From Bacteroidales bacterium (GTDB lineage: Bacteria; Bacteroidota; Bacteroidia; Bacteroidales; JAAYJT01): a DNA stretch of 64,000 nucleotides. The DNA is taken from positions 34,478-98,477 of the forward strand of contig JACZJK010000032.1 in the NCBI GenBank assembly GCA_014860575.1, given 5' to 3'. Position numbers and translations under genes: made by a program. The notes beneath the pieces are model-generated. The model was not told the DNA's origin. It did not search any database and saw only the letters and a program-made list of their open reading frames with translations. Positions 52,318 to 61,642 of this stretch are shown here, piece after piece (the stretch's first letter is position 1; each line of letters begins with the position of its first letter).

Positions 52318-55300
52318 TTATTGAAGTATTTGGTTCAAATTCTTTATTGTGCTGGTTGCTGTCTTTAATGCCAAAAGATACTTTTTGATCATGACGGAAT
52401 CGAAATCGAACTCCATTTTATTTTTGTCAAGATAGGACTGAAGCTGAGGATTCCTTTCCTTCACTTCCTTAACAAAACGGTCATAGACTTTTTTGATGTC
52501 TTTCTCTTCCATTTCAGGATGTTTTTCCTGATAAATAGAAAATGCCTCAAACAGATGAGCTTCAGCCTCTTCAAGATATCTACGTGTGCGAAATTCGAGC
52601 ATATACAGGGCAAAAGCATGAAGCATCTCAATGCAGAACATGGGTTCAAGGATACTTGTTGTCATCCTTGTGCAAGCCCCGCGCAAGTGTTTAATATTAT
52701 CAATCTGGCTGCCCCCACTACGGTCTTCATCCATAACATTCATAAAAAACCAAACAAAGTCCAGTTTGTCTATTTTACCTTTTTCTGTGAGGTCAGTAAG
52801 AGAAGCTACCACCACCTTCCCCCTAATGTCAGTATACGTATATCCATCCCTTGCGTATTTTGAGTTGAAATACAAATCAATAAACTCTTTCAACCAAACA
52901 GGCCCATTTTCTTTTTGGTTGAGGGCTTCACGACAAGCCTTTTTCATGTCCTGAATGGCTTGCTGTCTTTTTGTGCGGATATTGTCATATACAAAGTGAA
53001 CAAGAAAATTCAGGTACTGCCGCAGGGTTGTGGGCTCCTGGATTTCGTCCAGTTTATTTAAACGTGCATTTGTGCTTGTTTCTGAATAATATTTTAGCAG
53101 GTATGCTTTAAGGTGTTTGAAGTAATCTGTTTTATTCTTCTTTGTTCCATAGAGTGTAAAGGTTCCGGAAGAGAAGTTTACTGTATAATCATCAATAATC
53201 CCTAATGTGGAAAGCCTGTAAATGGCTTTTTCCGTATCCATTTTGTCGCGGTACCCGTTGTACTTTTCCATGAACCTACGTTTAGCAGTGCCAGATGGAA
53301 GTTTCTTTATTTTATCTCTAGCCAGACAGTGTTTAGTAAAATCAATCTCTTTTCCCTTTGTGAATTTCTTGTAATGTTCACATACCTGTTCTATAAATGC
53401 ATCGGCATCGTTGCTGTTTGACTTCATAGTGCGAACAGTCTCTTCTTTAAAAAACTTATGCACAGTTTCCTTCAGCCATTTGGTAATAAATTCTACCCGT
53501 TCTTTAGTGTTGTTGTAAAAACCTACTGTAAGTTTAAATTTCTCACCGAGGCGATTGCTTTGAAGAATTCTTTCGATACCAATTTTTGTGTCGCTTCGTT
53601 GCAACCACAAATGAACTAGTTCAGTCAAGTTCAAGGAATCAATATACGATTTGATTAAAGGCCAAATTTGCTCAGACAGCTCAGGATTGACACTATTGAC
53701 TTGAATGTGACCCTTTTTAAGATAATTTGTATACCCACTTAAAGTGTTCAGGTCCAAATAACCCAATGGCTGATCATACCCAAGTTCAATATAAAGGTTT
53801 TTTGCATGACCACCTTCCCAATAGTTACACTTGACTTCTATATCAAACTCATTGTTTATTAAATTCTCCAGTTCAAAAGTTCGATCGGGAAGGTATATTT
53901 CATTAAGTAGCTCGTCCAATACAGTCAATTCTTTCAACTCACCTTTAAAAGAATTGAGATGGAAATACATATTGGTTTCAAGATCATGCTCAATGTTTTG
54001 TTTTTCTTTTTTTAGATAAACCTGCTGATCATTAAATAGAATGTAAGAGAGGGCCAGCTTCCTATCTCTTCCTGCCCGGCCAGCTTCCTGTACAAAACTT
54101 TCAATGGAACCAGGGTAGTTGGTATGAATGGTAAACCTGATATTCTCCTTGTCAATACCCATGCCAAATGCTTTGGTGGCTACCATCAGATTCAGATCAT
54201 TGTTGATGAATTTATCCTGGTTATTAAAAGATCCTTCCTGAATGATAGAAGAAACCGAAGAGTCATCGCCACTGCCGATAAAAAAACCTGCTTTGATGTT
54301 TTCAAGTTTTTCCAGCACATCAAAATAGCCTTCTCTGGGAGTTACAGGGTTGCCGTTTTTATCTACTTTAAACTTATCAGTAACTCCAAAAATCCCTTTT
54401 GTATGCGGACAGAAAATCAGCGCTGCCTGCTGATCAAGGTAAAACAGGTTAGGGTTGTATTCATCTAACTGCATCTCCTGAAAAGAATGCTGTTCTTTTT
54501 TTTCATTCTTTTCCCAGTCATCTTTGCTGAAGATTTTGGATTCATCTGTGAGGAAGTCAATTATTGTATATGGTATTTCATTGACCAACTGCAAGGCTCT
54601 TTGCTGTTTGCGCTTACCCAGTTCATTTTTTAAACCCCAGATGTTTTCAAATTCTTTTTCTGGGAAGTCAACTTCTTCAATCAGGTATTGTAGTTCATGC
54701 CGTTTGGTAAATTCAGCCCTTACAATTGAATCTTCGGGCAATCGGTTGCGTTCATCATTACCGGACAGCTCCCTTTGCACGTCGGCCAGCACATCATAGG
54801 AAGCAGTAGCAGTAAGCCCAAATAATGGCAGGCTTTCCAGATTTTTGGTTTTGCAGTATTTTATTGCATTTTCACCTAGTCTAAGATATGCTGTACGGAA
54901 ATCATGGCCCCACTCAGATACACAATGAGCCTCGTCAATAACACAATAGCTGAAGAAAATATTGGACTTATACAAATCCTCCAATATGGTTCTGAAATCC
55001 TCCATTTGGAGCCTTTCCGGCGATACGAAGACAAATTGTGCTTTTCCTTCAGCCAGTCGCCGCATTGCACTTCGTTTCGCTTCCCCTTGTAGGGTAGAGT
55101 TGATGTAAATGCAGTTATCAATTAGATTGCGATTTAAGCCATCTACCTGGTCTTTCATAAGAGAACGTATGGGATCAATGACCAGGCAGATACCTGGTTG
55201 CAATAACGCTGATAACTGGTAGGTCAGAGATTTTCCACCGCCGGTAGGCAACAGTCCGATAACACTTTTGCACTGCAATGAGCTGTTTAAAATGGGAAGC

Positions 55301-56784
55301 TGCCCATCTCTGAAATCCTTTTTTCTGAAGATAGATTGCAACAAATACTGCAAGCTGCCCTCAATAATCTTATCCGTAACAACCCACTGATCAGTGTTTT
55401 CAATTTTTCTGAAAAATCGCCGGTATTTAATTAAGTCTTGGGTTTGAACCTTTCGCTGGGTCTCAATATAGTGTACAGACCTGATAGAAATTACTTCAGT
55501 GGCATTACATGCTATAATTGGAGGACTCTGATCTCTTTCGAGTACTGCAAGATCAATCAACAGATCATATCTCTCGTTTTTATCAAATTCTTCAACCAAC
55601 CGGCACTTTACAATTTGAAACTTGCTTTTTGCAAACTCGGTTGTGTTGAAAACATGCAAGTCTATTTCAGGTAGCTCAATAGGCTTTTCGGTAAGTGAGT
55701 TTAAAACTTCTACAAGCTTCAGCAAATCATCAAGTGCAATCCTGGCAAAGGGTACATCTCGTTCTAATACTGCAAGTTTAAAAGCTTTGGAGTTGGAAGT
55801 CAAAAATCCACGAGCCAGCGATTCAATGATTGCCAACTGAATTCGCGCGATGGCAAATGGGATTAAGCAGATTTCAAGTATTTCCTGTTTTAATCCATTG
55901 TCCAATAGAGTTCTACAATAGTTCTCATAACAGACCTTGATGTAAAGGTTTGAGATTGCAGGAAGCAAAAGATTAATAATCTTTTGCTCCAGATGAGTAT
56001 TGGTAAAGTCTGCTGTGCTAATTCGTAAGGTATTATGCCAACCTGAATAAGCTACCGCCTTATTTCTTTCTGTGTCAAGGTATCTTTGGCTGTCGTTGTT
56101 GTGTTGTGTGCCGTCTATTTCAACAACAATCCCCCTGGGCTTGTTATCTTGATGATAAGGAAATTCAATGGAAAAATCGGTTCTTTGGTCCTGGAAATTA
56201 TTCCTTACCCTTTCTGTTAAGCCCTCCTTATTTATCGCGTCTACTGTAATCGAAGTAATACTCCTTTGTTTAGCCATTAATTGCAGAATAAAATCCGCAT
56301 TGTTCTGCAATTTTGAACCCAGGGCTGAAGGAAGTTTCTTATAAAGGAATCCTTCTTCAAACGGACTGTCCAGCTTCTCCCATGATTGGTGATAGGTTTT
56401 AGCAAGAGTGTTTCGGTTTAGCCTTGGATCAATGATATGCAGGCTTCTCAACACTTGGTCTGCAATTTCTTTATTGTTATCCTTGAAACCTGCATTAATG
56501 CTTACCAGATTGTCATGGTCAATTGTTAGCAATGAGCTGCGCTTTACCATTTCCTGTAAAGCATAAAGATTGAGCCGGGTAGGTTGACCCCTTTGAATAA
56601 GATTTACCAGTACAGCAAGGCCTGGAGAATATTGTGGTGGTGTTTGTTCAAAGTGGGTCTTGGAATTAATCTGAAAATGAGACAACCAGTTTGCCAGCTT
56701 CCCAAAAGCTCTGCTTTCACTTGATTTGGGTTCAAACAAGGGAAACAAGTTGTCAAAAATGTAACCGGCAATTCGTTGCTTCAT
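52318..56784 (-). CDS. Large RecQ-like helicase with N-terminal nuclease-like domain
   Basis: A 1488-aa protein. Residues about 195-260 carry V-E222-I-D224-G-T-Q-H ... D-x-x-R-N-K, the core of a PD-(D/E)XK domain of the DUF559/Vsr-like kind. The RecQ-type helicase follows: Walker A L-L-P-T-G-G-G-K518-S, D617-E-A-H-C-V-S-E-W-G, G-L-T-A-T-A, and motif V-VI A-F-G-M-G-I-D-K ... Q-E-A-G-R-A-G-R-D. There is no clear RQC zinc domain or HRDC; about 550 C-terminal residues are unassigned and helical. It is far longer than RecQ (about 610). First gene of the seven-gene operon. Confidence 0.85.
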   Translation of the reverse strand: MKQRIAGYIFDNLFPLFEPKSSESRAFGKLANWLSHFQINSKTHFEQTPPQYSPGLAVLVNLIQRGQPTRLNLYALQEMVKRSSLLTIDHDNLVSINAGFKDNNKEIADQVLRSLHIIDPRLNRNTLAKTYHQSWEKLDSPFEEGFLYKKLPSALGSKLQNNADFILQLMAKQRSITSITVDAINKEGLTERVRNNFQDQRTDFSIEFPYHQDNKPRGIVVEIDGTQHNNDSQRYLDTERNKAVAYSGWHNTLRISTADFTNTHLEQKIINLLLPAISNLYIKVCYENYCRTLLDNGLKQEILEICLIPFAIARIQLAIIESLARGFLTSNSKAFKLAVLERDVPFARIALDDLLKLVEVLNSLTEKPIELPEIDLHVFNTTEFAKSKFQIVKCRLVEEFDKNERYDLLIDLAVLERDQSPPIIACNATEVISIRSVHYIETQRKVQTQDLIKYRRFFRKIENTDQWVVTDKIIEGSLQYLLQSIFRKKDFRDGQLPILNSSLQCKSVIGLLPTGGGKSLTYQLSALLQPGICLVIDPIRSLMKDQVDGLNRNLIDNCIYINSTLQGEAKRSAMRRLAEGKAQFVFVSPERLQMEDFRTILEDLYKSNIFFSYCVIDEAHCVSEWGHDFRTAYLRLGENAIKYCKTKNLESLPLFGLTATASYDVLADVQRELSGNDERNRLPEDSIVRAEFTKRHELQYLIEEVDFPEKEFENIWGLKNELGKRKQQRALQLVNEIPYTIIDFLTDESKIFSKDDWEKNEKKEQHSFQEMQLDEYNPNLFYLDQQAALIFCPHTKGIFGVTDKFKVDKNGNPVTPREGYFDVLEKLENIKAGFFIGSGDDSSVSSIIQEGSFNNQDKFINNDLNLMVATKAFGMGIDKENIRFTIHTNYPGSIESFVQEAGRAGRDRKLALSYILFNDQQVYLKKEKQNIEHDLETNMYFHLNSFKGELKELTVLDELLNEIYLPDRTFELENLINNEFDIEVKCNYWEGGHAKNLYIELGYDQPLGYLDLNTLSGYTNYLKKGHIQVNSVNPELSEQIWPLIKSYIDSLNLTELVHLWLQRSDTKIGIERILQSNRLGEKFKLTVGFYNNTKERVEFITKWLKETVHKFFKEETVRTMKSNSNDADAFIEQVCEHYKKFTKGKEIDFTKHCLARDKIKKLPSGTAKRRFMEKYNGYRDKMDTEKAIYRLSTLGIIDDYTVNFSSGTFTLYGTKKNKTDYFKHLKAYLLKYYSETSTNARLNKLDEIQEPTTLRQYLNFLVHFVYDNIRTKRQQAIQDMKKACREALNQKENGPVWLKEFIDLYFNSKYARDGYTYTDIRGKVVVASLTDLTEKGKIDKLDFVWFFMNVMDEDRSGGSQIDNIKHLRGACTRMTTSILEPMFCIEMLHAFALYMLEFRTRRYLEEAEAHLFEAFSIYQEKHPEMEEKDIKKVYDRFVKEVKERNPQLQSYLDKNKMEFDFDSVMIKKYLLALKTATSTIKNLNQILQ

Positions 56785-56839
56785 TTTGGAGTTGGAAGTA
56801 TTGGACAGGTAGCTTAGTTTTATAATGGCGTATGAAAAG

Positions 56840-56847
56840 CAAATATA
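56840..56847 (-). promoter_or_regulatory. -7 promoter box of the seven-gene defence operon
   Basis: Minus-strand TATATTTG fits TAnnTTTG, 55 bp upstream of the RecQ-like start; TTTA stands at a 21-bp distance where TTTG is expected. Confidence 0.5.
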
Positions 56848-56969
56848 AACACATTTGCAATGTAAGGCTAAATTTTACTTACTGAAATAAGCACTTGTTG
56901 CTAAACATTGGAAGGGAGACTTAATCAGCGTTACTTTAGAAGATAACATACTATTATATAAATAATTAT

Positions 56970-57002
56970 AAAAAACCCGGTCAGTCTTTTACTCTAACCG
57001 AG
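56970..57002 (-). terminator. Terminator of the UvrD gene at 57075-59267
   Basis: On the minus strand a 9-bp stem with two G-U pairs (plus-strand positions 56976-56984 and 56994-57002) ends in a run of T (56970-56975). It separates the stand-alone UvrD gene from the seven-gene operon. Confidence 0.7.
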
Positions 57003-57074
57003 CTTTACTTGTAATGCTATTTCATTACTGCGAAACGATCACCTGATATTATTCATACCTACCAAGCATGGTTT

Positions 57075-59267
57075 TTAATTCAAAACCTCATAATGACTTT
57101 CTTCAACATCGTAAAGAAATCTCGTCGGCAAAGTAAAAACTGCTCCATAAACAGGAACATAAGCTGGCATTGTAATATACAGATTCTCCATAGCCCTGCT
57201 ACAAGCCACATAAAATAACCGGCGCTCTTCTTCAAGCTTTTCGATTGTTTCCAATGCTTTTATCGATGGGATCAGTCCGTCAAGTGCGAATGGCAGGAAA
57301 ACTGTATGCCATTCAAGACCCTTAGCAGAATGAATGGTACTGATAACCATAGGTTTTTCATCAGGTTCTGTCATGGGTGTATTTTCATCCTGGTACCGGT
57401 TTGATGGTGGGTCAAGTGCAAAGTCGGTCAAAAATTTTCTCATGTCGTCGTATTTCCCGGCAATGATGGCAAAAATATCAAGGTCCTTGTTTCGCGAGGC
57501 ATAGTCATCTTCTATCTGCTTCAGAATCGGTTTGTAATAGTTAATCATAATTTCAACTGTCCGTGATACGGTGAAATTGCCTTCTATAACCTGATTCAGT
57601 GTGGCCTGAAGCCTTTCAAGTTCGGGATAATACATGCGCTTTGAAAACCTGGAAAGCTCTATAACGCCCTTATTTTGATGAATCTGATCAACAATTTCTC
57701 TTGCTTTGAATTCGCCAATACCTTCGATGAGTTTTAAAATCCTGTGCCATGACAAAGCGTCAAGGGAATTTTCAGTAATTTTTATCATCGCCATAAGGTC
57801 CTTGACATGCCGACGCTCGCTAAACTTAATTCCGCCGACTACAATATAAGGGATGCCTCTTTTTTGAAGTTCCGCTTGTACATAGTTTGAGTGCCAGCTT
57901 GCCCTTGTCAGAACGGCAAAGTCTTCATAGTCGAGTTCGTTTTCCCGCAATTCAAGCATGGTGTCAACAATAAATTCTGCTTCATCCTGTCCGTCAGCAA
58001 ATCTTCTGACTATTGGTTTTTTACCAGTATCACGCTCTGCGAAGAGTTTTTTCTTGAAGCCCAAGCGAGCGTTGCTGATGACATCGTTGCAGAAGTTCAA
58101 AATGCCCTGATCGCTTCTGTAGTTTTGCTCCATCATAACTATCCCACAACTGGGGAAGCTTTGCGGGAACCTTAAAATGTTCTCAAAATTTGCTCCCCGG
58201 AAACCATAAATGCTTTGTGAATCATCGCCCACCACTGTTACTTTGCCGTTTTCCCCAGCAAGTAACTCAACAATCTCCCGTTGAGCATTATTTGTATCCT
58301 GGTATTCATCAACCAAAACATACTTGATTGACTGCTGAATCCGACTCCGGAATTCTTCGTTGTCCCGAAGCTTATCTCTGAGAACCAACATTAAATCGTC
58401 GTAATCAAGCAGGTTCGACATTGCTTTGTATTTTTGCTGGGCCTGGTCAAGGATTTCGATTTCTTCAACATAATCAAGGTTTTCATCAAAAAATTCGGTT
58501 ATTACGTCTTTAACTGAACGCTCCAGATTTCTGGCTCTCGAAATTATCTTCTGTATTTTCCCCTTCCTTGGAAATGCCGGACCATCCTTCATTCCCGTTA
58601 TGCCTAACTCTTTTTTTACCAGATCAATAATATCGGCAGTGTCTTCAGTATCAATAATTGTGAAATTGTTCGGGATTCCAATAAGATAAGCCCATCTGCG
58701 TAGCGCATAGTTGGCGAAGCGGTGAAAAGTACCGCCCAACACATTGCCGACAGCAGTTTCTGTCAGGAGGCTTTCAACTCTGCCAAGCATTTCGTCTGCC
58801 GCTTTCCGTGTAAAAGTCAGCAATAAGATTTCACTGGGAGGCACCCCGTTCTCGATCAAATAAGCCACCTTGTAGGTTATCACCCGTGTTTTACCACTGC
58901 CCGCGCCTGCAATAACAAGCATTGGTCTGTCAGTGGTTGTAACAGCTGTAAGCTGCTGGTGATTAAGCTCTTTTTGATATTTGATCTTGAATTCCGGTTT
59001 TTCAGTAAACGGAGCATGTTCGATGATCTTTTCTCCGATGCCTTCAGCTATTGCCTTTAATTCTATAATTTTATCGAGGCATTCATCAGATAATTCCGGT
59101 TCAATAAATCTTCCCTTGTTTTTTAATTCCTCGTTTAATTCGGTTGCGCCAATTTCAGTACCGTTTTCCTTTGGTAGGGCAAGCGCAAACCTTGCGATCA
59201 TTTCATCAATGGAAGAGTGGCAAACTGTTGAATCCGTTTGCCCTGGATAATTGAGTTCATTTCTCAT
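57075..59267 (-). CDS. Stand-alone UvrD/PcrA-like helicase
   Basis: A 730-aa superfamily 1 helicase: Walker A A-G-A-G-S-G-K126-T, motif II V-D-E-Y-Q-D-T, motif III D-D-S-Q-S-I-Y-G-F-R-G-A, motif V S-T-I-H-S-A-K-G-L-E-W. The first about 100 residues precede the Q-motif (L-N-H-Q-Q-L) and are an acidic, family-specific extension absent in PcrA. No nuclease domain is seen at the C-terminus. It has its own terminator, so it is not part of the following operon transcript, but its position suggests an ancillary role in defence or in element replication. Confidence 0.88.
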   Translation of the reverse strand: MRNELNYPGQTDSTVCHSSIDEMIARFALALPKENGTEIGATELNEELKNKGRFIEPELSDECLDKIIELKAIAEGIGEKIIEHAPFTEKPEFKIKYQKELNHQQLTAVTTTDRPMLVIAGAGSGKTRVITYKVAYLIENGVPPSEILLLTFTRKAADEMLGRVESLLTETAVGNVLGGTFHRFANYALRRWAYLIGIPNNFTIIDTEDTADIIDLVKKELGITGMKDGPAFPRKGKIQKIISRARNLERSVKDVITEFFDENLDYVEEIEILDQAQQKYKAMSNLLDYDDLMLVLRDKLRDNEEFRSRIQQSIKYVLVDEYQDTNNAQREIVELLAGENGKVTVVGDDSQSIYGFRGANFENILRFPQSFPSCGIVMMEQNYRSDQGILNFCNDVISNARLGFKKKLFAERDTGKKPIVRRFADGQDEAEFIVDTMLELRENELDYEDFAVLTRASWHSNYVQAELQKRGIPYIVVGGIKFSERRHVKDLMAMIKITENSLDALSWHRILKLIEGIGEFKAREIVDQIHQNKGVIELSRFSKRMYYPELERLQATLNQVIEGNFTVSRTVEIMINYYKPILKQIEDDYASRNKDLDIFAIIAGKYDDMRKFLTDFALDPPSNRYQDENTPMTEPDEKPMVISTIHSAKGLEWHTVFLPFALDGLIPSIKALETIEKLEEERRLFYVACSRAMENLYITMPAYVPVYGAVFTLPTRFLYDVEESHYEVLN

Positions 59268-59502
59268 TTTTACTGTATTCGTTTAACATTGCTATTGCAT
59301 TTTGGTGATACACTGGTGAACACCTTAACTGACTAATATTGAATGCGTAAATGCCGGTGTAACATGTACCTTTTGTTTTATAATAAATAATAACATACTT
59401 AATAATTATTGAATTAAAGAATACGTTGTGTTACATGTTACATTCAGTCCAAACCCAGGTCAGGCAAGGCTTTTGCATGTAACACAACTGTATCACTTTG
59501 GT
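59268..59502. other. Promoter region with TGTTACA repeats (iteron-like)
   Basis: This 235-bp gap contains four exact TGTTACA heptamers: 59358-59364 and 59478-59484 on the minus strand, and 59429-59435 with 59436-59442 in tandem on the plus strand, set around an A/T-rich tract (59380-59420). It lies between the DUF3987 gene, whose product ends in an HTH, and the UvrD gene. It may be an operator array or an origin with iterons. Confidence 0.5.
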
Positions 59503-60741
59503 TTATTTGAGCGCCCGATATACTGTTGGTCTTTCTACACCAAGAAGTCTTGCTACCTCGGTTTTAGGCAACCCAGCTTCATTTACGAGATAGCGGATTA
59601 CCTGAGCCCGGTTGATTGGGGGTAACTTTCCTTCACCAAAAATCCTGTCATAGACTTTTAGGGCTGTTGCCCGGAAATATTCGGTGATATCAACTGCGGC
59701 CTTCATCTCCTCAAATGTAATCTCGTCTGATGTTTCGGAATTGAAAAACATGTTCATTCCTCGGATTACGATTGCTATGCGTATGCAGATGATGTCGAAT
59801 TTTCCGTAAACACCCTTTAGGTATCCGATCTCTGTTGCATTTGAAGTTTCTGCATTGTGGTTAAACCATTCGGCATAGTAAAGTTCTGCCTCTTCTCCCA
59901 GCTTCAGGGTTATGGTTTCAGGGATTTTTGCCAAAGATTCAAGGAATAATCCAAACTGCTGGAATAGTTCCGGCGGAACAACATCCTTGCTATAATTTGG
60001 TTTTACAGGATTATCAGGAAAGGCAAATACAAACCTTGCCAGAAAACCACTCTCTGCCCGTGCATCTTTAGCCAGGGTAGGAAGTAAGTCCGGTTGTATT
60101 CCACCTGCAACCAGAATAAATGGTTTCGGAATATTTGTAATTCTGGCCGAGCCTTTGCGATTATAGGGCATAGACACCTGATTAAAAGAAGAAAGCATGT
60201 TCGATTGCTCACCGCTTTTGTTGTATCGTCCAAAATCATCAATCCATCCCTTCAGTTCGTCCCGGTAATAAATAATTCCACGGGAATTAACCGAATGCAC
60301 CTCAGCCATAGCTTCCGGAGTGGCATCTTTTAAAATGTATTGAAAACAACGGGGTCTTTCCGTTCCGTTGCTTGTGTCCGTCCCGTTCTGAGTCCTCTCC
60401 CAGTCTTCAATCGCCTTGTTGTAGGTCGAGATTGATGCATTGTCCTTCTGCTCAAAATATTGCAGACATAACTTCAGCGGCTCAGTTTTGCCGATTGAAA
60501 CATCGCCGACGTTACACAGCCAAAGTATTGGCGCATCAGTATACTTGGTTTTAATCACAATCTTATCGCCAATGCCAAGCGCTGTAGCGATAATAACACC
60601 ACTTGCCCAATAATCACGTGGGGTTTGGTAAGTTGATGTACATGTTGTTATGAATTCCTGGATAAACTCAGGGAAGCCCTCAATGGGCAACAACGGGGTT
60701 GTAGTAACAATTAATTGATTTTCAATTTTTTTTTGGGTCAT
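59503..60741 (-). CDS. DUF3987 primase/helicase-like protein
   Basis: A 412-aa protein of the DUF3987 type, common in Bacteroidota integrative elements and linked to RepA/primase-helicase proteins. Walker A is G79-D-V-S-I-G-K85-T, a Walker B-like Y-Y-R-D-E-L-K-G-W follows, and the C-terminal 45 residues form a helix-turn-helix (K-T-E-V-A-R-L-L-G-V-E-R-P-T-V-Y-R-A-L) that may bind the repeats located behind the gene. It overlaps the upstream HTH gene by 4 bp (ATGA). Probably acts in element replication or its control. Confidence 0.82.
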   Translation of the reverse strand: MTQKKIENQLIVTTTPLLPIEGFPEFIQEFITTCTSTYQTPRDYWASGVIIATALGIGDKIVIKTKYTDAPILWLCNVGDVSIGKTEPLKLCLQYFEQKDNASISTYNKAIEDWERTQNGTDTSNGTERPRCFQYILKDATPEAMAEVHSVNSRGIIYYRDELKGWIDDFGRYNKSGEQSNMLSSFNQVSMPYNRKGSARITNIPKPFILVAGGIQPDLLPTLAKDARAESGFLARFVFAFPDNPVKPNYSKDVVPPELFQQFGLFLESLAKIPETITLKLGEEAELYYAEWFNHNAETSNATEIGYLKGVYGKFDIICIRIAIVIRGMNMFFNSETSDEITFEEMKAAVDITEYFRATALKVYDRIFGEGKLPPINRAQVIRYLVNEAGLPKTEVARLLGVERPTVYRALK

Positions 60742-61037
60742 TTTACCTCCTGTAATAAGTTCAACATCGGATGTTTCTTAGTTTCCATCCAGGTATTAAG
60801 ATCAGATTTCTTGAATCGAAGTTCCCTTCCAAATTTGTAGGCGGGAATTTCACGCCTCGAACGCTTTTGATAAATCGTGTTTTTACTAAGTCCTGTTAAT
60901 TTTGCTAGTTCATCGATAGACAAATATTCCGGCTCGTTTGTGCTGGTTGAGCCTGCCAGTTGTTGCTCTATTTTCTCAATGCTGATTGTCAGCTTAGAGA
61001 GCAACTCTAAAATTTCAAATGATTTCTTTTTTTTCAT
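60738..61037 (-). CDS. Excisionase-type helix-turn-helix protein
   Basis: A 99-aa protein. The C-terminal 55 residues are an HTH_17/MerR-like DNA-binding domain of excisionase type: Y-L-S-I-D-E-L-A-K-L-T-G-L-S-K-N-T-I-Y-Q followed by I-P-A-Y-K-F-G-R-E-L-R-F. The N-terminal 40 residues form a coiled coil. Such proteins accompany DUF3987 and tyrosine integrases in Bacteroidota elements and act as directionality factors or regulators. The pair is translationally coupled. Confidence 0.85.
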   Translation of the reverse strand: MKKKKSFEILELLSKLTISIEKIEQQLAGSTSTNEPEYLSIDELAKLTGLSKNTIYQKRSRREIPAYKFGRELRFKKSDLNTWMETKKHPMLNLLQEVK

Positions 61038-61642
61038 AATAAAAGAAATTTAATAAAATACATGCAATCATGGCGTTAGGATGATTGTAGCAAATATTAG
61101 GCTGTTTATTTGACAACCCCTCGCATCGGCTTATTGATGTAACGCCTGAGCTGTGCGAGATTTTTGTTGAAGGTTAGTAATAAAAAAAGGTAATTGAATT
61201 TGTGGGGATGTGTACTGGTGAAAAATTTGTACGTTGGTGAGATTGAAGAAGGCATTGGCATTGAATAGCGGGTAATAAAATGAATTGAAATAAAAATTGG
61301 TTGTAAAAATTTGTATTTGAGTAAAATGGAAATTATATCAGTTGTTAAATTCTGGTTAGCAGTTTTTTGTAAAAAATATTTCAAAGAACGAACAATGCTG
61401 CTCAGTGGCTAAATCTGGTCTATGCAGTTATGGTGGAGATGCTGGAATAAGTTTAAAGTCCATAATTTCGAAAGCGCTGTTAATCAGTTTTTTATAAATA
61501 CGTTTGTAAGATATTGATGTTAATTAGTCTTATTATTTATCTGTAAATCAGTCCTTTAAATCATAATCATTAATTTCTCAATACAATTATAAATATACGT
61601 CTCAGAAAATAAAGGATAAAAAAATAGAAAAAACATAAATGC
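61038..61642. other. Intergenic region of the mobility module
   Basis: About 600 bp, A/T-rich. A 92-codon minus-strand ORF (61106-61384) is low-complexity and has no conserved features, so it was not accepted. The region probably holds the promoter of the HTH-DUF3987 pair and the end of the integrase transcript. Confidence 0.4.

Noticed and set aside
61106..61384. 92-codon minus-strand ORF next to the integrase
   Set aside because: Low-complexity I/F/S/T-rich sequence, no start context, no conserved features; likely chance in A/T-rich DNA.
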